DNA of 64,000 nt from Haliotis asinina. Its lineage: Eukaryota; Mollusca; Gastropoda; Lepetellida; Haliotidae. Below, in pieces: positions 43,694 to 54,665 of the stretch; position 1 is the stretch's first letter, and each line of letters opens with the position of its first letter. The position numbers and the translations under genes are program-made. Under the pieces are notes generated by a model. That model was not told the origin of the DNA, did no database searches, and worked only from the letters and a program-made list of their open reading frames with translations. The stretch lies in contig NC_090280.1 in assembly GCF_037392515.1 (NCBI RefSeq), forward strand, positions 59,595,504 through 59,659,503, read 5' to 3'.

Positions 43694-45450
43694 CAACTGT
43701 TTTAAAGAATGAAGAGTAGTTAACATTACTAAGTACACTCAACTGTTTTAAAGAATGAAGAGTAGTTAACATTACTAAGTACACTCAACTGTTTTAAAGA
43801 ATGAAGAGTAGTTAACATTACTAAGTACACTCAACTGTTTTAAAGAATGAAGAGTAGTTAACATTGCTAAGTACACTCAACTGTTTTAAAGAATGAAGAG
43901 TAGTTAACATTGCTAAGTACACTCAACTGTTTTAAAGAATGAAGAGTAGTTAACATTGCTAAGTACACTCAACTGTTTTAAAGAATGAAGAGTAGTTAAC
44001 ATTACTAAGTACACTCAACTGTTTTAAAGAATGAAGAGTAGTTAACATTGCTAAGTACACTCAACTGTTTTAAAGAATGAAGAGTAGTTAACATTGCTAA
44101 GTACACTCAACTGTTTTAAAGAATGAAGAGTAGTTAACATTGCTAAGTACACTCAACTGTTTTAAAGAATGAAGAGTAGTTAACATTGCTAAGTACACTC
44201 AACTGTTTTAAAGAATGAAGAGTAGTTAACATTACTAAGTACACTCAACTGTTTTAAAGAATGAAGAGTAGTTAACATTGCTAAGTACACTCAACTGTTT
44301 TAAAGAATGAAGAGTAGTTAACATTGCTAAGTACACTCAACTGTTTTAAAGAATGAAGAGTAGTTAACATTGCTAAGTACACTCAACTGTTTGAAAGAAT
44401 GAAGAGTAGTTAACATGGCTAAGTACACTCAACTGTTTTAAAGAATGAAGAGTAGTTAACATTGCTAAGTACACTCAACTGTTTTAAAGAATGAAGAGTA
44501 GTTAACATTGCTAAGTACACTCAACTGTTTTAAAGAATGAAGAGTAGTTAACATTGCTAAGTACACTCAACTGTTTTAAAGAATGAAGAGTAGTTAACAT
44601 TGCTAAGTACACTCAACTGTTTTAAAGAATGAAGAGTAGTTAACATTGCTAAGTACACTCAACTGTTTTAAAGAATGAAGAGTAGTTAACATTGCTAAGT
44701 ACACTCAACTGTTTTAAAGAATGAAGAGTAGTTAACATTGCTAAGTACACTCAACTGTTTTAAAGAATGAAGAGTAGTTAACATTGCTAAGTACACTCAA
44801 CTGTTTTAAAGAATGAAGAGTAGTTAACATTGCTAAGTACACTCAACTGTTTTAAAGAATGAAGAGTAGTTAACATTGCTAAGTACACTCAACTGTTTGA
44901 AAGAATGAAGAGTAGATAACATGGCTAAGTACACTCAACTGTTTTAAAGAATGAAGAGTAGTTAACATTGCTAAGTACACTCAACTGTTTTAAAGAATGA
45001 AGAGTAGTTAACATTGCTAAGTACACTCAACTGTTTTAAAGAATGAAGAGTAGTTAACATTACTAAGTACACTCAACTGTTTTAAAGAATGAAGAGTAGT
45101 TAACATGGCTAAGTACACTCAACTGTTTTAAAGAATGAAGAGTAGTTAACATTACTAAGTACACTCAACTGTTTTAAAGAATGAAGAGTAGTTAACATTG
45201 CTAAGTACACTCAACTGTTTTAAAGAATGAAGAGTAGTTAACATTGCTAAGTACACTCAACTGTTTTAAAGAATGAAGAGTAGTTAACATTGCTAAGTAC
45301 ACTCAACTGTTTTAAAGAATGAAGAGTAGTTAACATTGCTAAGTACACTCAACTGTTTTAAAGAATGAAGAGTAGTTAACATTACTAAGTACACTCAACT
45401 GTTTTAAAGAATGAAGAGTAGTTAACATTGCTAAGTACACTCAACTGTTT
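43694..45450. repeat. 46-bp satellite, 38 copies
   Basis: Unit CAACTGTTTTAAAGAATGAA, GAGTAGTTAACATTGCTAAG, TACACT. The first unit starts at 43694 and the last partial one at 45442: exactly 38 periods of 46 with no length change. Most differences are ATTG versus ATTA at one site. A rarer variant (GTTTGAAAG with ACATGGC) appears at 44384 and again 506 bases (11 units) later. It lies in lectin gene 2 intron 2. Confidence 0.97.
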
Positions 45451-45451
45451 C

Positions 45452-45730
45452 ATAATTCCAATTAAAGGGATTTTTGTCCCCGTAACTCTGCATATTTCAC
45501 ATGCGTTGTCGATGACAGGCCACCGATGAAATATTATCCCAAATATTTATAAAATCCAGTACACTCCAGCTTCATATCTTTATGTAACCAGTTTTCTTTT
45601 TAGACAATCTGTTTTCTTGTTTGAAAGCAACAATTTTTCGGGTTTTGTTTCTCTGTTTAAGTTAATTTCCATGTATCGCAGTAACTTTCGCGTTCATTAA
45701 TTTGATTCTGTAAGCCATTTATCGTGCTTG
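45452..45730. other. Unassigned intronic region
   Basis: No gene is visible. The segment separates the 46-bp satellite from the tandem duplication that starts at 45731. Confidence 0.5.
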
Positions 45731-46365
45731 AAAACAAAACAATGTCGTCTACAAATAGCAATATGAAAATACTATAAAAGGGTGGAGTTGAATCCCGTGT
45801 AAACAATTAACATTGCCTTGTGCTAACCCATTTATGGAAAAGGAAATCAGAAATGACCTTAGTATACAGCATTCTCTTACACCAAGTTGCAAGTCAAATG
45901 TTTCCGAGAAATTCTGATTACCTTTAATAAGAGAATTAACATTTGGGGAACATACCATTTTCTAGTATCAAATTTAAGAGCCATTCTAGGAAATGTAACT
46001 TTGTGCCGAATATGCAAATTTTGGATTAAACAACTTTGAAGAGTTATGTACAATGTAAATTCAGTTTTCATTTTGAAAAGCTGTAAGTAGACTTATTTTA
46101 CATACACATGCATTCGTGTTCAGTGAGGACTGACAGATATTATTTTTCACACATTTTCGCTAACTTTTGAAACTGAAAATCAAACATTATACATTCAGCG
46201 GAGAGGTATACTTTCTTTTGCCCATAAGTATGTATATTTGTCAATCAGCTGTCAGGCTACTGGGTTCATTCCCATTACGACTACTGCCATTTTAACTACC
46301 CGTCGTATACATAACCTGTTCCAGTCGAGTAGTTTTTAATTACCAGCTCCACCAGCCAGACCAGA

Positions 46366-47307
46366 CATGGCGGAGACAGTGATAAAAGCAACAAGCCATG
46401 CCATCATGTCTCTTAAGACATGTTGTTTGTGCCAACGAAGGGCATCCTCTGGCATCTGTAAATGCATAACACAGTCGATATTACATGTTAGCATTTTTCT
46501 AAGAATAACAGTTAGGCGATTGCGTGTGGGATCGCGAAGGAGTCGCTTACACTGCTATTCTGTTCCACACACTGCATGTACACACGATGCAGAGGCTTCT
46601 CAGATAGCTTCTTCACAAAGGACCGACTCCGAGCAGATTTGGTGAAGAACTCCATCTGGTTTACTCCTATCGCTGTACCGTTCAGCCTACGCTGCCATCA
46701 ACAAAATCAACCTCAAATTTCAGATTATGTCCAACAACCTTAGTTGTGGAATTTCTTGCTTTCATCACGAGTTTGATATGTATCATTAGAGGATCATACA
46801 ATAAATAAATAGGTGCAAAAGTACACAATATAATTCTCTCAATAAGAGCTTCCACATTAATCAAACCCCGATCTTCCTAATTAATTGGTATATATAAACG
46901 ATTGCCAAGCTAACGAGGGTGATAGGCTCAGTTATCAGACATGATCTTTCTGTTCCGGCGGTGAAGACTCTGGACGCTTTCTTTTGTTCAATCAACTACT
47001 CTAAAGAAATATGAAAGGACTGGCACAGCAACTTTATTGGTAGCTTTGACATTGTTTCGAACACCTAGCTCTGAGCTCCAGATTTTCTGGAGAAGCGAGA
47101 ATTAAACTTAGCCCGAGGTTTGTCTTGAATATGAGCATTCCGGAGCTTGTCTCGGAATTTCATTCCAAGATAGGTGTACAGCTCATATTCCACAAGATGC
47201 TCAATAACTCTCCCGCCTTGTAAAGTGACCGATCCGTCATTAGACCTTGCCATGTTTCACATAAAGAGCATTACATTTGTCGAGTCCAAACGTCAATATT
47301 GCCAGCA
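46366..47307 (-). mobile_element. Decayed antisense fragment of the R4-type LINE (copy 1)
   Basis: The minus-strand frames LINVEALIERIILCTFAPIY, KVVGHNLKFEVDFVDG, GRVIEHLVEYELYTYLGMKF and LTFGLDKCNALYVKHGKV match the RT thumb region of the intact element at 41.4-42.1 kb. CQRRASSG (frame 46367 on plus) mirrors its zinc-region DNA. It has several indels and stops, much older than the intact copy. It ends 60 bases before the lectin exon. Confidence 0.8.
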
Positions 47308-47366
47308 TTATTATTGTTATTGTTATTAGTGGTAGTATTACTGAAGTCAAGGGGTCGTTTTTCCAG

Positions 47367-47596
47367 GAATGTATAGCTTCTACATCGGACTGAACCATGA
47401 GGTTTGGCATCCGCCAGGCGACTTCCGGTGGACTGACGGGGTCCCAGTCAGCGACAACAACTGGGGCCCTGGACAACCGGACAACAACGACTACGACTTC
47501 TGCGTTGTGACTACGACAAAGTTCTTCTGGGTGGATCTGTACTGTACTGATAAATTCCCCATTGTATGTGAGATCCCAAGTTTCAGTCTCGGTTAA
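47367..47596 (+). CDS. C-type lectin gene 2: last CTLD exon, copy 1
   Basis: The acceptor CGTTTTTCCAG precedes the exon, which starts by completing the Gly codon left by the exon at 38840. The peptide has YSFYIGLNHEVW, DFRWTDGVPV, NNWGPGQPDNNDYDFC, WVDLYCTDKFPIVCE. This is the second half of a CTLD with QPD, the motif that in characterised lectins favours galactose-type ligands, and WVD at the WND position. Both final cysteines are present. It stops at TAA 47594-47596. Relative to gene 1 (QPS) it keeps the Ca-site motif better, although the preceding exon has a stop. Confidence 0.75.
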
Positions 47597-47728
47597 GGTG
47601 ACTGAACTGGGGTTTTGTTTGTAGTCATTATCAATGTCCATCTAACTCAGAATTCATTGTGAGATTGTCATAAGTGTGTTTCTCATTTGACTATCTAGTG
47701 ATTGCCTAAACCACAAAGCGCTAAGATT

Positions 47729-47880
47729 GAGTGAGTTTAGTTTTATGCTGCCATTAGCAATATTACAGCAGGACCACGGCTGGGGACACCAGAAATGGGC
47801 TTCACACATTGTCATGCGGTTAATCGAACCCGGGTCTCCGGCGTGACGAGCGAAGGCTTTAATCACTAGACCACCACCCC
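47729..47880 (-). repeat. SINE family A (copy 1 of duplication)
   Basis: On the minus strand: GTGGTCTAGTGATTAAAGCC, GCTCGTCACGCC, GGGTTCGATTAACC (B box) and TGTGAAGCCCATTTCTGGTG, with a GCGGC-like tail rendered GGCAGCATAAAACTAAACTC. Confidence 0.85.
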
Positions 47881-47982
47881 CTTGGTCGAAGGAGTTTGAA
47901 AGAAACTTTGAACATCTTAAGCATACCGGACGCTTGGGATTGCAGTGATTGGGTCATCCACTGACGATAATCATAAAGGTGG

Positions 47983-48233
47983 TTTACTAAGGAATGTATG
48001 CTTGCCATAAAGGCGACTATGCTTGTTGTAAGAGGCGACTAACGGGATCGGGTGGTCAGGTTCGCTGACTTGATTGACACATGTCATCAGTTCCCAATTG
48101 CGCAGATCGATGCTCATGTTGTTGATCACTGGACTGTCTGGTCCAGACTCGATTGCTGACTGCGGCGTAAAACTCACTCACTCACTCACTCACTCACTCA
48201 CTCACTCACTCTCTCACTCACTCACTCACTAAG
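47983..48233 (+). repeat. SINE family B (copy 1 of duplication)
   Basis: GGCGACTATGCTTGTTGTAA, ACGGGATCGGGTGGTCAGGT and GTCTGGTCCAGACTCGATTG, then a shortened tail TGCGGCGTAAAACTCACTCA with a (CACT)n array. The CACT array is one unit longer than in the second copy. Confidence 0.85.
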
Positions 48234-48402
48234 GAATGTTGCGAATAGCATCCACCTATTCCTTTCAATGAGGTCCACACAGTTTCAACAGAGTAATTTT
48301 AAATCCGTTCACATAACAGCGATCGGAACAAAATGGAACGGACGCGTTATTCTTGAAATATGATTGAACATGGCAATGAAAAGTTCAAGAAGAATGAAGA
48401 AG

Positions 48403-51070
48403 AAAACAAAACAATGTCGTCTACAAATAGCAATATGAAAATACTATAAAAGGGTGGAGTTGAATCCCGTGTAAACAATTAACATTGCCTTGTGCTAACC
48501 CATTTATGGAAAAGGAAATCAGAAATGACCTTAGTATACAGCATTCTCTTACACCAAGTTGCAAGTCAAATGTTTCCGAGAAATTCTGATTACCTTTAAT
48601 AAGAGAATTAACATTTGGGGAACATACCATTTTCTAGTATCAAATTTAAGAGCCATTCTAGGAAATGTAACTTTGTGCCGAATATGCAAATTTTGGATTA
48701 AACAACTTTGAAGAGTTATGTACAATGTAAATTCAGTTTTCATTTTGAAAAGCTGTAAGTAGACTTATTTTACATACACATGCATTCGTGTTCAGTGAGG
48801 ACTGACAGATATTATTTTTCACACATTTTCGCTAACTTTTGAAACTGAAAATCAAACATTATACATTCAGCGGAGAGGTATACTTTCTTTTGCCCATAAG
48901 TATGTATATTTGTCAATCAGCTGTCAGGCTACTGGGTTCATTCCCATTACGACTACTGCCATTTTAACTACCCGTCGTATACATAACCTGTTCCAGTCGA
49001 GTAGTTTTTAATTACCAGCTCCACCAGCCAGACCAGACATGGCGGAGACAGTGATAAAAGCAACAAGCCATGCCATCATGTCTCTTAAGACATGTTGTTT
49101 GTGCCAACGAAGGGCATCCTCTGGCATCTGTAAATGCATAACACAGTCGATATTACATGTTAGCATTTTTCTAAGAATAACAGTTAGGCGATTGCGTGTG
49201 GGATCGCGAAGGAGTCGCTTACACTGCTATTCTGTTCCACACACTGCATGTACACACGATGCAGAGGCTTCTCAGATAGCTTCTTCACAAAGGACCGACT
49301 CCGAGCAGATTTGGTGAAGAACTCCATCTGGTTTACTCCTATCGCTGTACCGTTCAGCCTACGCTGCCATCAACAAAATCAACCTCAAATTTCAGATTAT
49401 GTCCAACAACCTTAGTTGTGGAATTTCTTGCTTTCATCACGAGTTTGATATGTATCATTAGAGGATCATACAATAAATAAATAGGTGCAAAAGTACACAA
49501 TATAATTCTCTCAATAAGAGCTTCCACATTAATCAAACCCCGATCTTCCTAATTAATTGGTATATATAAACGATTGCCAAGCTAACGAGGGTGATAGGCT
49601 CAGTTATCAGACATGATCTTTCTGTTCCGGCGGTGAAGACTCTGGACGCTTTCTTTTGTTCAATCAACTACTCTAAAGAAATATGAAAGGACTGGCACAG
49701 CAACTTTATTGGTAGCTTTGACATTGTTTCGAACACCTAGCTCTGAGCTCCAGATTTTCTGGAGAAGCGAGAATTAAACTTAGCCCGAGGTTTGTCTTGA
49801 ATATGAGCATTCCGGAGCTTGTCTCGGAATTTCATTCCAAGATAGGTGTACAGCTCATATTCCACAAGATGCTCAATAACTCTCCCGCCTTGTAAAGTGA
49901 CCGATCCGTCATTAGACCTTGCCATGTTTCACATAAAGAGCATTACATTTGTCGAGTCCAAACGTCAATATTGCCAGCATTATTATTGTTATTGTTATTA
50001 GTGGTAGTATTACTGAAGTCAAGGGGTCGTTTTTCCAGGAATGTATAGCTTCTACATCGGACTGAACCATGAGGTTTGGCATCCGCCAGGCGACTTCCGG
50101 TGGACTGACGGGGTCCCAGTCAGCGACAACAACTGGGGCCCTGGACAACCGGACAACAACGACTACGACTTCTGCGTTGTGACTACGACAAAGTTCTTCT
50201 GGGTGGATCTGTACTGTACTGATAAATTCCCCATTGTATGTGAGATCCCAAGTTTCAGTCTCGGTTAAGGTGACTGAACTGGGGTTTTGTTTGTAGTCAT
50301 TATCAATGTCCATCTAACTCAGAATTCATTGTGAGATTGTCATAAGTGTGTTTCTCATTTGACTATCTAGTGATTGCCTAAACCACAAAGCGCTAAGATT
50401 GAGTGAGTTTAGTTTTATGCTGCCATTAGCAATATTACAGCAGGACCACGGCTGGGGACACCAGAAATGGGCTTCACACATTGTCATGCGGTTAATCGAA
50501 CCCGGGTCTCCGGCGTGACGAGCGAAGGCTTTAATCACTAGACCACCACCCCCTTGGTCGAAGGAGTTTGAAAGAAACTTTGAACATCTTAAGCATACCG
50601 GACGCTTGGGATTGCAGTGATTGGGTCATCCACTGACGATAATCATAAAGGTGGTTTACTAAGGAATGTATGCTTGCCATAAAGGCGACTATGCTTGTTG
50701 TAAGAGGCGACTAACGGGATCGGGTGGTCAGGTTCGCTGACTTGATTGACACATGTCATCAGTTCCCAATTGCGCAGATCGATGCTCATGTTGTTGATCA
50801 CTGGACTGTCTGGTCCAGACTCGATTGCTGACTGCGGCGTAAAACTCACTCACTCACTCACTCACTCACTCACTCACTCTCTCACTCACTCACTCACTAA
50901 GGAATGTTGCGAATAGCATCCACCTATTCCTTTCAATGAGGTCCACACAGTTTCAACAGAGTAATTTTAAATCCGTTCACATAACAGCGATCGGAACAAA
51001 ATGGAACGGACGCGTTATTCTTGAAATATGATTGAACATGGCAATGAAAAGTTCAAGAAGAATGAAGAAG
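48403..51070. repeat. Tandem segmental duplication, copy 2 (2,668 bp)
   Basis: Head-to-tail repeat of 45731-48402. Every reading frame I compared is identical at an offset of 2,672 bases; the only difference noticed is one missing CACT unit in the SINE tail near 50860. The antisense LINE fragment lies at 49038-49979, SINE A at 50401-50552 and SINE B at 50655-50901. The copy ends AATGAAGAAG at 51070, after which the sequence diverges. Confidence 0.95.
50039..50268 (+). CDS. C-type lectin gene 2: last CTLD exon, copy 2
   Basis: Identical in translation to the exon at 47367-47596, with its own acceptor and TAA. It could serve as an alternative last exon or remain unused behind the first copy's polyadenylation site. 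No extra first CTLD exon lies between the copies, so it cannot form a second complete lectin by itself. Confidence 0.7.
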
Positions 51071-51404
51071 ACGAAAAAAGATATTTAAACAAACCCACAT
51101 GCCTTCTCGTCGTTGCGAGGATTACAGATTTTTAAATATTTATACCTGGTATCAGTGTTTCAAATAATGGGGAAAACTCATGGAAACAAAAAAACAAACT
51201 TGTGGTTAATTAATACCAAGCGCTTAAAAGTTGCTAAAAAGCAGTCTGCTTCGCCCTCGCCCGCAAACGAAACCGCAGACTGGTTACGTAACTCTGTCGC
51301 CAGAGTCCTGCAGTGACGTCATAGAAGGAACGATTTTCAGTTTGTTGTATTGAAAATGTGTAGGACGCTCGTCGTTTTGCTGATTTCTCGACGTCACCAA
51401 AGAC
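51071..51404. other. Unassigned region after the duplication
   Basis: No supported gene. The open frame at 51113-51316 has no recognised domain. Confidence 0.4.
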
Positions 51405-51505
51405 CTGCCGAATTGTTGTGTTGCCGTCAATTGCTCCTTTAGGGTCGGGTGATGGTGTCACTATGCACAGATTTCCACCGGACCCCGTAGTTTGTGCTTA
51501 AATTG
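51405..51505 (+). pseudogene. Decayed THAP-type zinc-finger start
   Basis: CTG followed by PNCCVAVNCSFRVG and, after a one-base shift, GDGVTMHRFPPDPVVCA. THAP domains begin M-P-x-C-C-A-V-x-x-C and continue to an x-F-x-x-F-P-x-D-P block, so this looks like a THAP start with its ATG changed to CTG and one frameshift. The downstream CxxH half is not visible. THAP domains are common at the start of P-type transposases. Confidence 0.4.
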
Positions 51506-51593
51506 GTTGTTAGTGTGTGCGAAGCGAGCGTTGTGGAAGCCTGTGGTATATACTAAATCGCATGGTTCGCCTACCACGCTTCCAGGATAGAAA

Positions 51594-51724
51594 ATGGAGT
51601 TCAAGTTTCATCGAGTTTATAAAATCAAGACTGCTTACTACACATTGCTAACCAAAAGGATTTTACATGAATATAACGCTTTCTTCCTCGGAAACGAGGT
51701 TGTGGTCGAAGTGACAATATTATC
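51594..51724 (+). CDS. Possible first coding exon of an unknown gene
   Basis: ATG opens a 43-codon frame (MEFKFHRVYKIKTAYYTLLT, then AFFLGNEVVVEVTI) that runs into a consensus donor GTAAGT at 51725. No later exon was identified on the plus strand, and I recognise no family. Confidence 0.25.
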
Positions 51725-52229
51725 GTAAGTAATATTATATTGACCCCTTATACTGACCGCTTTCAAGAGTGAAATTGTTATGTTTTAAGCAGTGTCATGT
51801 AAAATCCTCATGTCCAACAGTAAAATACATATTATACTACCAGTTAAAACTAATTTTGATTTTGTAAGTCGGTAAACACAAACTTAAATAGCATTCATCC
51901 TCAGACAGGGCGCCGCCATTTTTGAAAATCGTGAAGTCACGGGCTTAAGTCCGTTAGAATTCTCATATCTTACAATTTACTGTTTCCATTTAAACGCTTT
52001 CATGGAATAAAGACTAGCTTTTATATGAAACAGTGTGTATTATCAAATTGAAACCTGAACATTTTATGTGCATTCTTCATCCTATAAAATGTTTTCTGAT
52101 GAAGTAAACGTCATAGTTGATGAATGTATTCCTAAGTCATATTGTCTATCTTCAACAACAGGATACGCACACTTTTTCAAAGTACCCGTCCCAAAAAGGG
52201 ACGATATGCATAAATAGGTGAAAGGCAAC
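51725..52229. other. Unassigned region
   Basis: AT-rich, with no gene or repeat recognised. Confidence 0.4.
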
Positions 52230-52540
52230 GTCTTATGAGATATCAGGTTAACATCAACCTGAAAGGTGGTTAAAGTGTCATGGTGACCAATAAGGTCAAG
52301 GTCACCCAAGCCGACTGGAGTCCGCATAATGCCCCAAAGGAAGCGGTCACCAAAATTGAAGGCATTGGGTACAATAGTGCATGAGTTGCCATGTTCACAA
52401 CAATTTGAAAAGTGGTCAACTTGTCATGGTGACCTTGAAATTAAAGTCAATTCCACCCAAGGTCTGCATAATCTATGCAGGCTGTCACCAAATTGGAACA
52501 CATCGGGTACAACGTTTAATGAGATGTCACGCTAACAAGA
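52230..52540. repeat. Two-copy ~140-bp repeat rich in AGGTCA half-sites
   Basis: Both halves share GTCATGGTGACC, a CACCCAAG, CTGCATAAT, CACCAAATTG and CGGGTACAA-type order (52280-52370 and 52425-52515). The first contains AAGGTCAAGGTCACC and both contain GGTGACC. These are nuclear-receptor-type half-sites, but this is more likely a dispersed repeat than a regulatory region. Confidence 0.6.
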
Positions 52541-52635
52541 ATCGGGGTAGGGGTTCATATGGACACTGCTGAATACAGATAATCAAAATCCTAGTCCCGA
52601 TTACGTCCGTGAACTGGAGTTCAACACAGATCATC

Positions 52636-52790
52636 AGTGAGTGAGTGAAGTTTTACACCAATTCTCACAATATTCTTCCAGTATCCCTGAAGGGGACACC
52701 ACACATGGTACCAATGCGGGTAATCAAACCCAGATTTTGGGTGCAACAATCAAATGCTTACACCACTTACACCACAGGGCTACCAAAACG
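52636..52790 (-). repeat. SINE family A, diverged
   Basis: The minus strand shows GGTAGCCCTGTGGTGTAAG, a GGGTTTGATTACCCG B-box region, and GTGTGGTGTCCCC, ending GTAAAACTTCACTCACTCAC. Confidence 0.65.
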
Positions 52791-53590
52791 GCCCCAGCTC
52801 ATCATAAATAAAACATTTATGTGTATGAAACTGTGTACATTTTATCAGTAAACGAAGAGAGAACGCTAGGCCATAACCTATTATCTCAAATCCTGACACA
52901 ACTAAGGGAGGCAACTCTCTACAACTAAAAAGTTCTGCCCTTGAGTCCAGTGTAATGTGGAAATGTAAACACAAATACCTTATGATACAAAAGTTTTATT
53001 ACTGTGGTTACAGTCATAAAAATGGTGATGCTTTGCCACAAAAAGCAATTGCACAAAAAAGAAAAAAGCACCTTACACAAGCCTCAAACTGTTGGTATAG
53101 AAGTCACCTATTCACATAATGCATAAATCACACAGTAGCAACACTGATCACTGCATACATCATTTCAAGGTGTGAGTCAGCAACTCCAAAACAAACACAT
53201 TATTGACCTGTGCTAATTATCCCAACCAAAAATGTAAAATTGGGAATCGTTCAGAAATGAAAAGAACATTTTCAATTGTCATTGTAATGCTAGTATATCC
53301 CACAGTAGAAGAATCCTGGTCAATTGTTCTCTTCTAAAAGAATAGTGGAACATACAAGGGGTCAAAGTGTTTGAAGAACTCACTACCTAATGTTGTGAAA
53401 TGGCAACGTCGCTAGTAGTATTGCAGACACTGATCATTCATTAGATACCTGTGAAACTTTCAACACACTGCAACAAACAGGATTAGTATTGTGATAACTG
53501 GAAGAGAGACTGAACTCCCCTCCAAGCCATAAGTTCATCACTGGCGAACTGCTTCCATGCATGTGAGACTTCAAGTTTCAAAACTGGTTG
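52791..53590. other. Unassigned region
   Basis: AT-rich, with no supported gene. It may be a 3' UTR of the minus-strand exon that follows, but no transcript evidence is available. Confidence 0.35.
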
Positions 53591-53820
53591 TTATTCACTT
53601 GGTGCCAGGTCAGGAGTGTACTTAAGCATGTTGCTGGCGTTGGTGCCCTCTAGTGCGAGGATATGAACTACAGCTCTGTAATCGCTTTTAGAATTCTCCA
53701 TATCAGTATGGTATTTCACAATATCAAATACTGATTGTTGAGATTTGTTGAAACTTTCACATGTATCTCTTGAATTATCAATGGATGCAATACTACTACT
53801 AGTTGTCTGTCTCACAGTCT
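53591..53820 (-). CDS. Possible last coding exon of an unknown gene
   Basis: After an acceptor-like GTGGTTCAG the minus strand reads ETVRQTTSSSIASIDNSRDT, then SVFDIVKYHTDMEN, DYRAVVHILALEGTNASNML and a stop. The residue composition looks coding, but I recognise no family. The end (KYTPDLAPSE) resembles a mariner motif, perhaps by chance. Confidence 0.3.
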
Positions 53821-54544
53821 CTGAACCACATTATTTTCCCTCAGAGACTAAGTATTAATCTATACCACGAGGGACATTGCTGTTTCAAAACTTTAGGTAG
53901 TGAGCTCTATGAAACTTTTTTTTAACCTAAAGTTCATCTGACTTTCATTAATAAACAATAAATGCCACAAGGATCCCATTTCTGAAATCAGCATTTATCA
54001 GTCTGGATCATGTAATATGGAGTTAAATTAGTATCTAATGGTTTACAAGAAGACATTTATAGAGAGCATGTATGATAACATGTAAATTTTTCATCATTTG
54101 GACCTTGTCATCTGTGATAACTAATCATTCCCCATTAATTCCTTGATTCAGGATAGATATGTCGCTTTTCTTGAAACATCCATTGTTCTGTCCTTGCTAA
54201 TAGCACTATTTTTCAACTCCATTTGGAAAAATGTGAAATACTCTTAAGGACAGCCACAGATTGTTTGCACCAATAGATATAAGGCAAATCTGGCACAGAC
54301 AGTCTTTGTACAAGGAATAACATCATGACTACCGAACAGGCTTTATTGATGCCAACAAAGCTTACACATGATTGCTAGAGAAATCTTTGAGCAGACATAC
54401 TGTGTTGAGCAGGACTGTTATGGCTGAAATGCTTTCTAGGCTGTGGTAACTCAAGAGAGTTGAGGCATTCTGAGCTCTCTCATCAACAACCTACACATAC
54501 ACTTCTTGGTTGTTGCTATGAAACGTCATACTTTGCAATTTTAC
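53821..54544. other. Unassigned region
   Basis: No gene or recognised repeat. Confidence 0.4.
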
Positions 54545-54665
54545 GTTCACATACCCTGAGAGTGGGGGAAATTGGCTTCACACGCTGTGCCCATGTTTGG
54601 AATCGAACTCATGTCTTTTGTATGATGAGCGAATGCATTAACCATTAGGCTGCCCCACCACCCCC
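54545..54665 (-). repeat. SINE family A head
   Basis: The minus strand has GGTGGGGCAGCCTAATGGTT, AATGCATTCGCTCATCAT, GAGTTCGATTCCAAACATGG (B box) and GTGTGAAGCCAATTTC. The 3' half is missing. Confidence 0.75.

Larger units (their letters stand above)
45731..48402. repeat. Tandem segmental duplication, copy 1 (2,672 bp)
   Basis: It starts AAAACAAAACAATGTCGTCT and ends AATGAAGAAG. The whole block recurs directly after itself. It contains about 630 bp of unassigned DNA, an antisense LINE fragment, the last exon of lectin gene 2, and one SINE of each family. Confidence 0.95.

Noticed and set aside
43694-45450. CRISPR-like array
   Set aside because: The units are contiguous with no unique spacers, and the genome is eukaryotic; it is a satellite.
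53591-53630. Mariner motif in the frame ending KYTPDLAPSE
   Set aside because: Only about ten residues match and the upstream part lacks the HDNA region; chance or a minute remnant.
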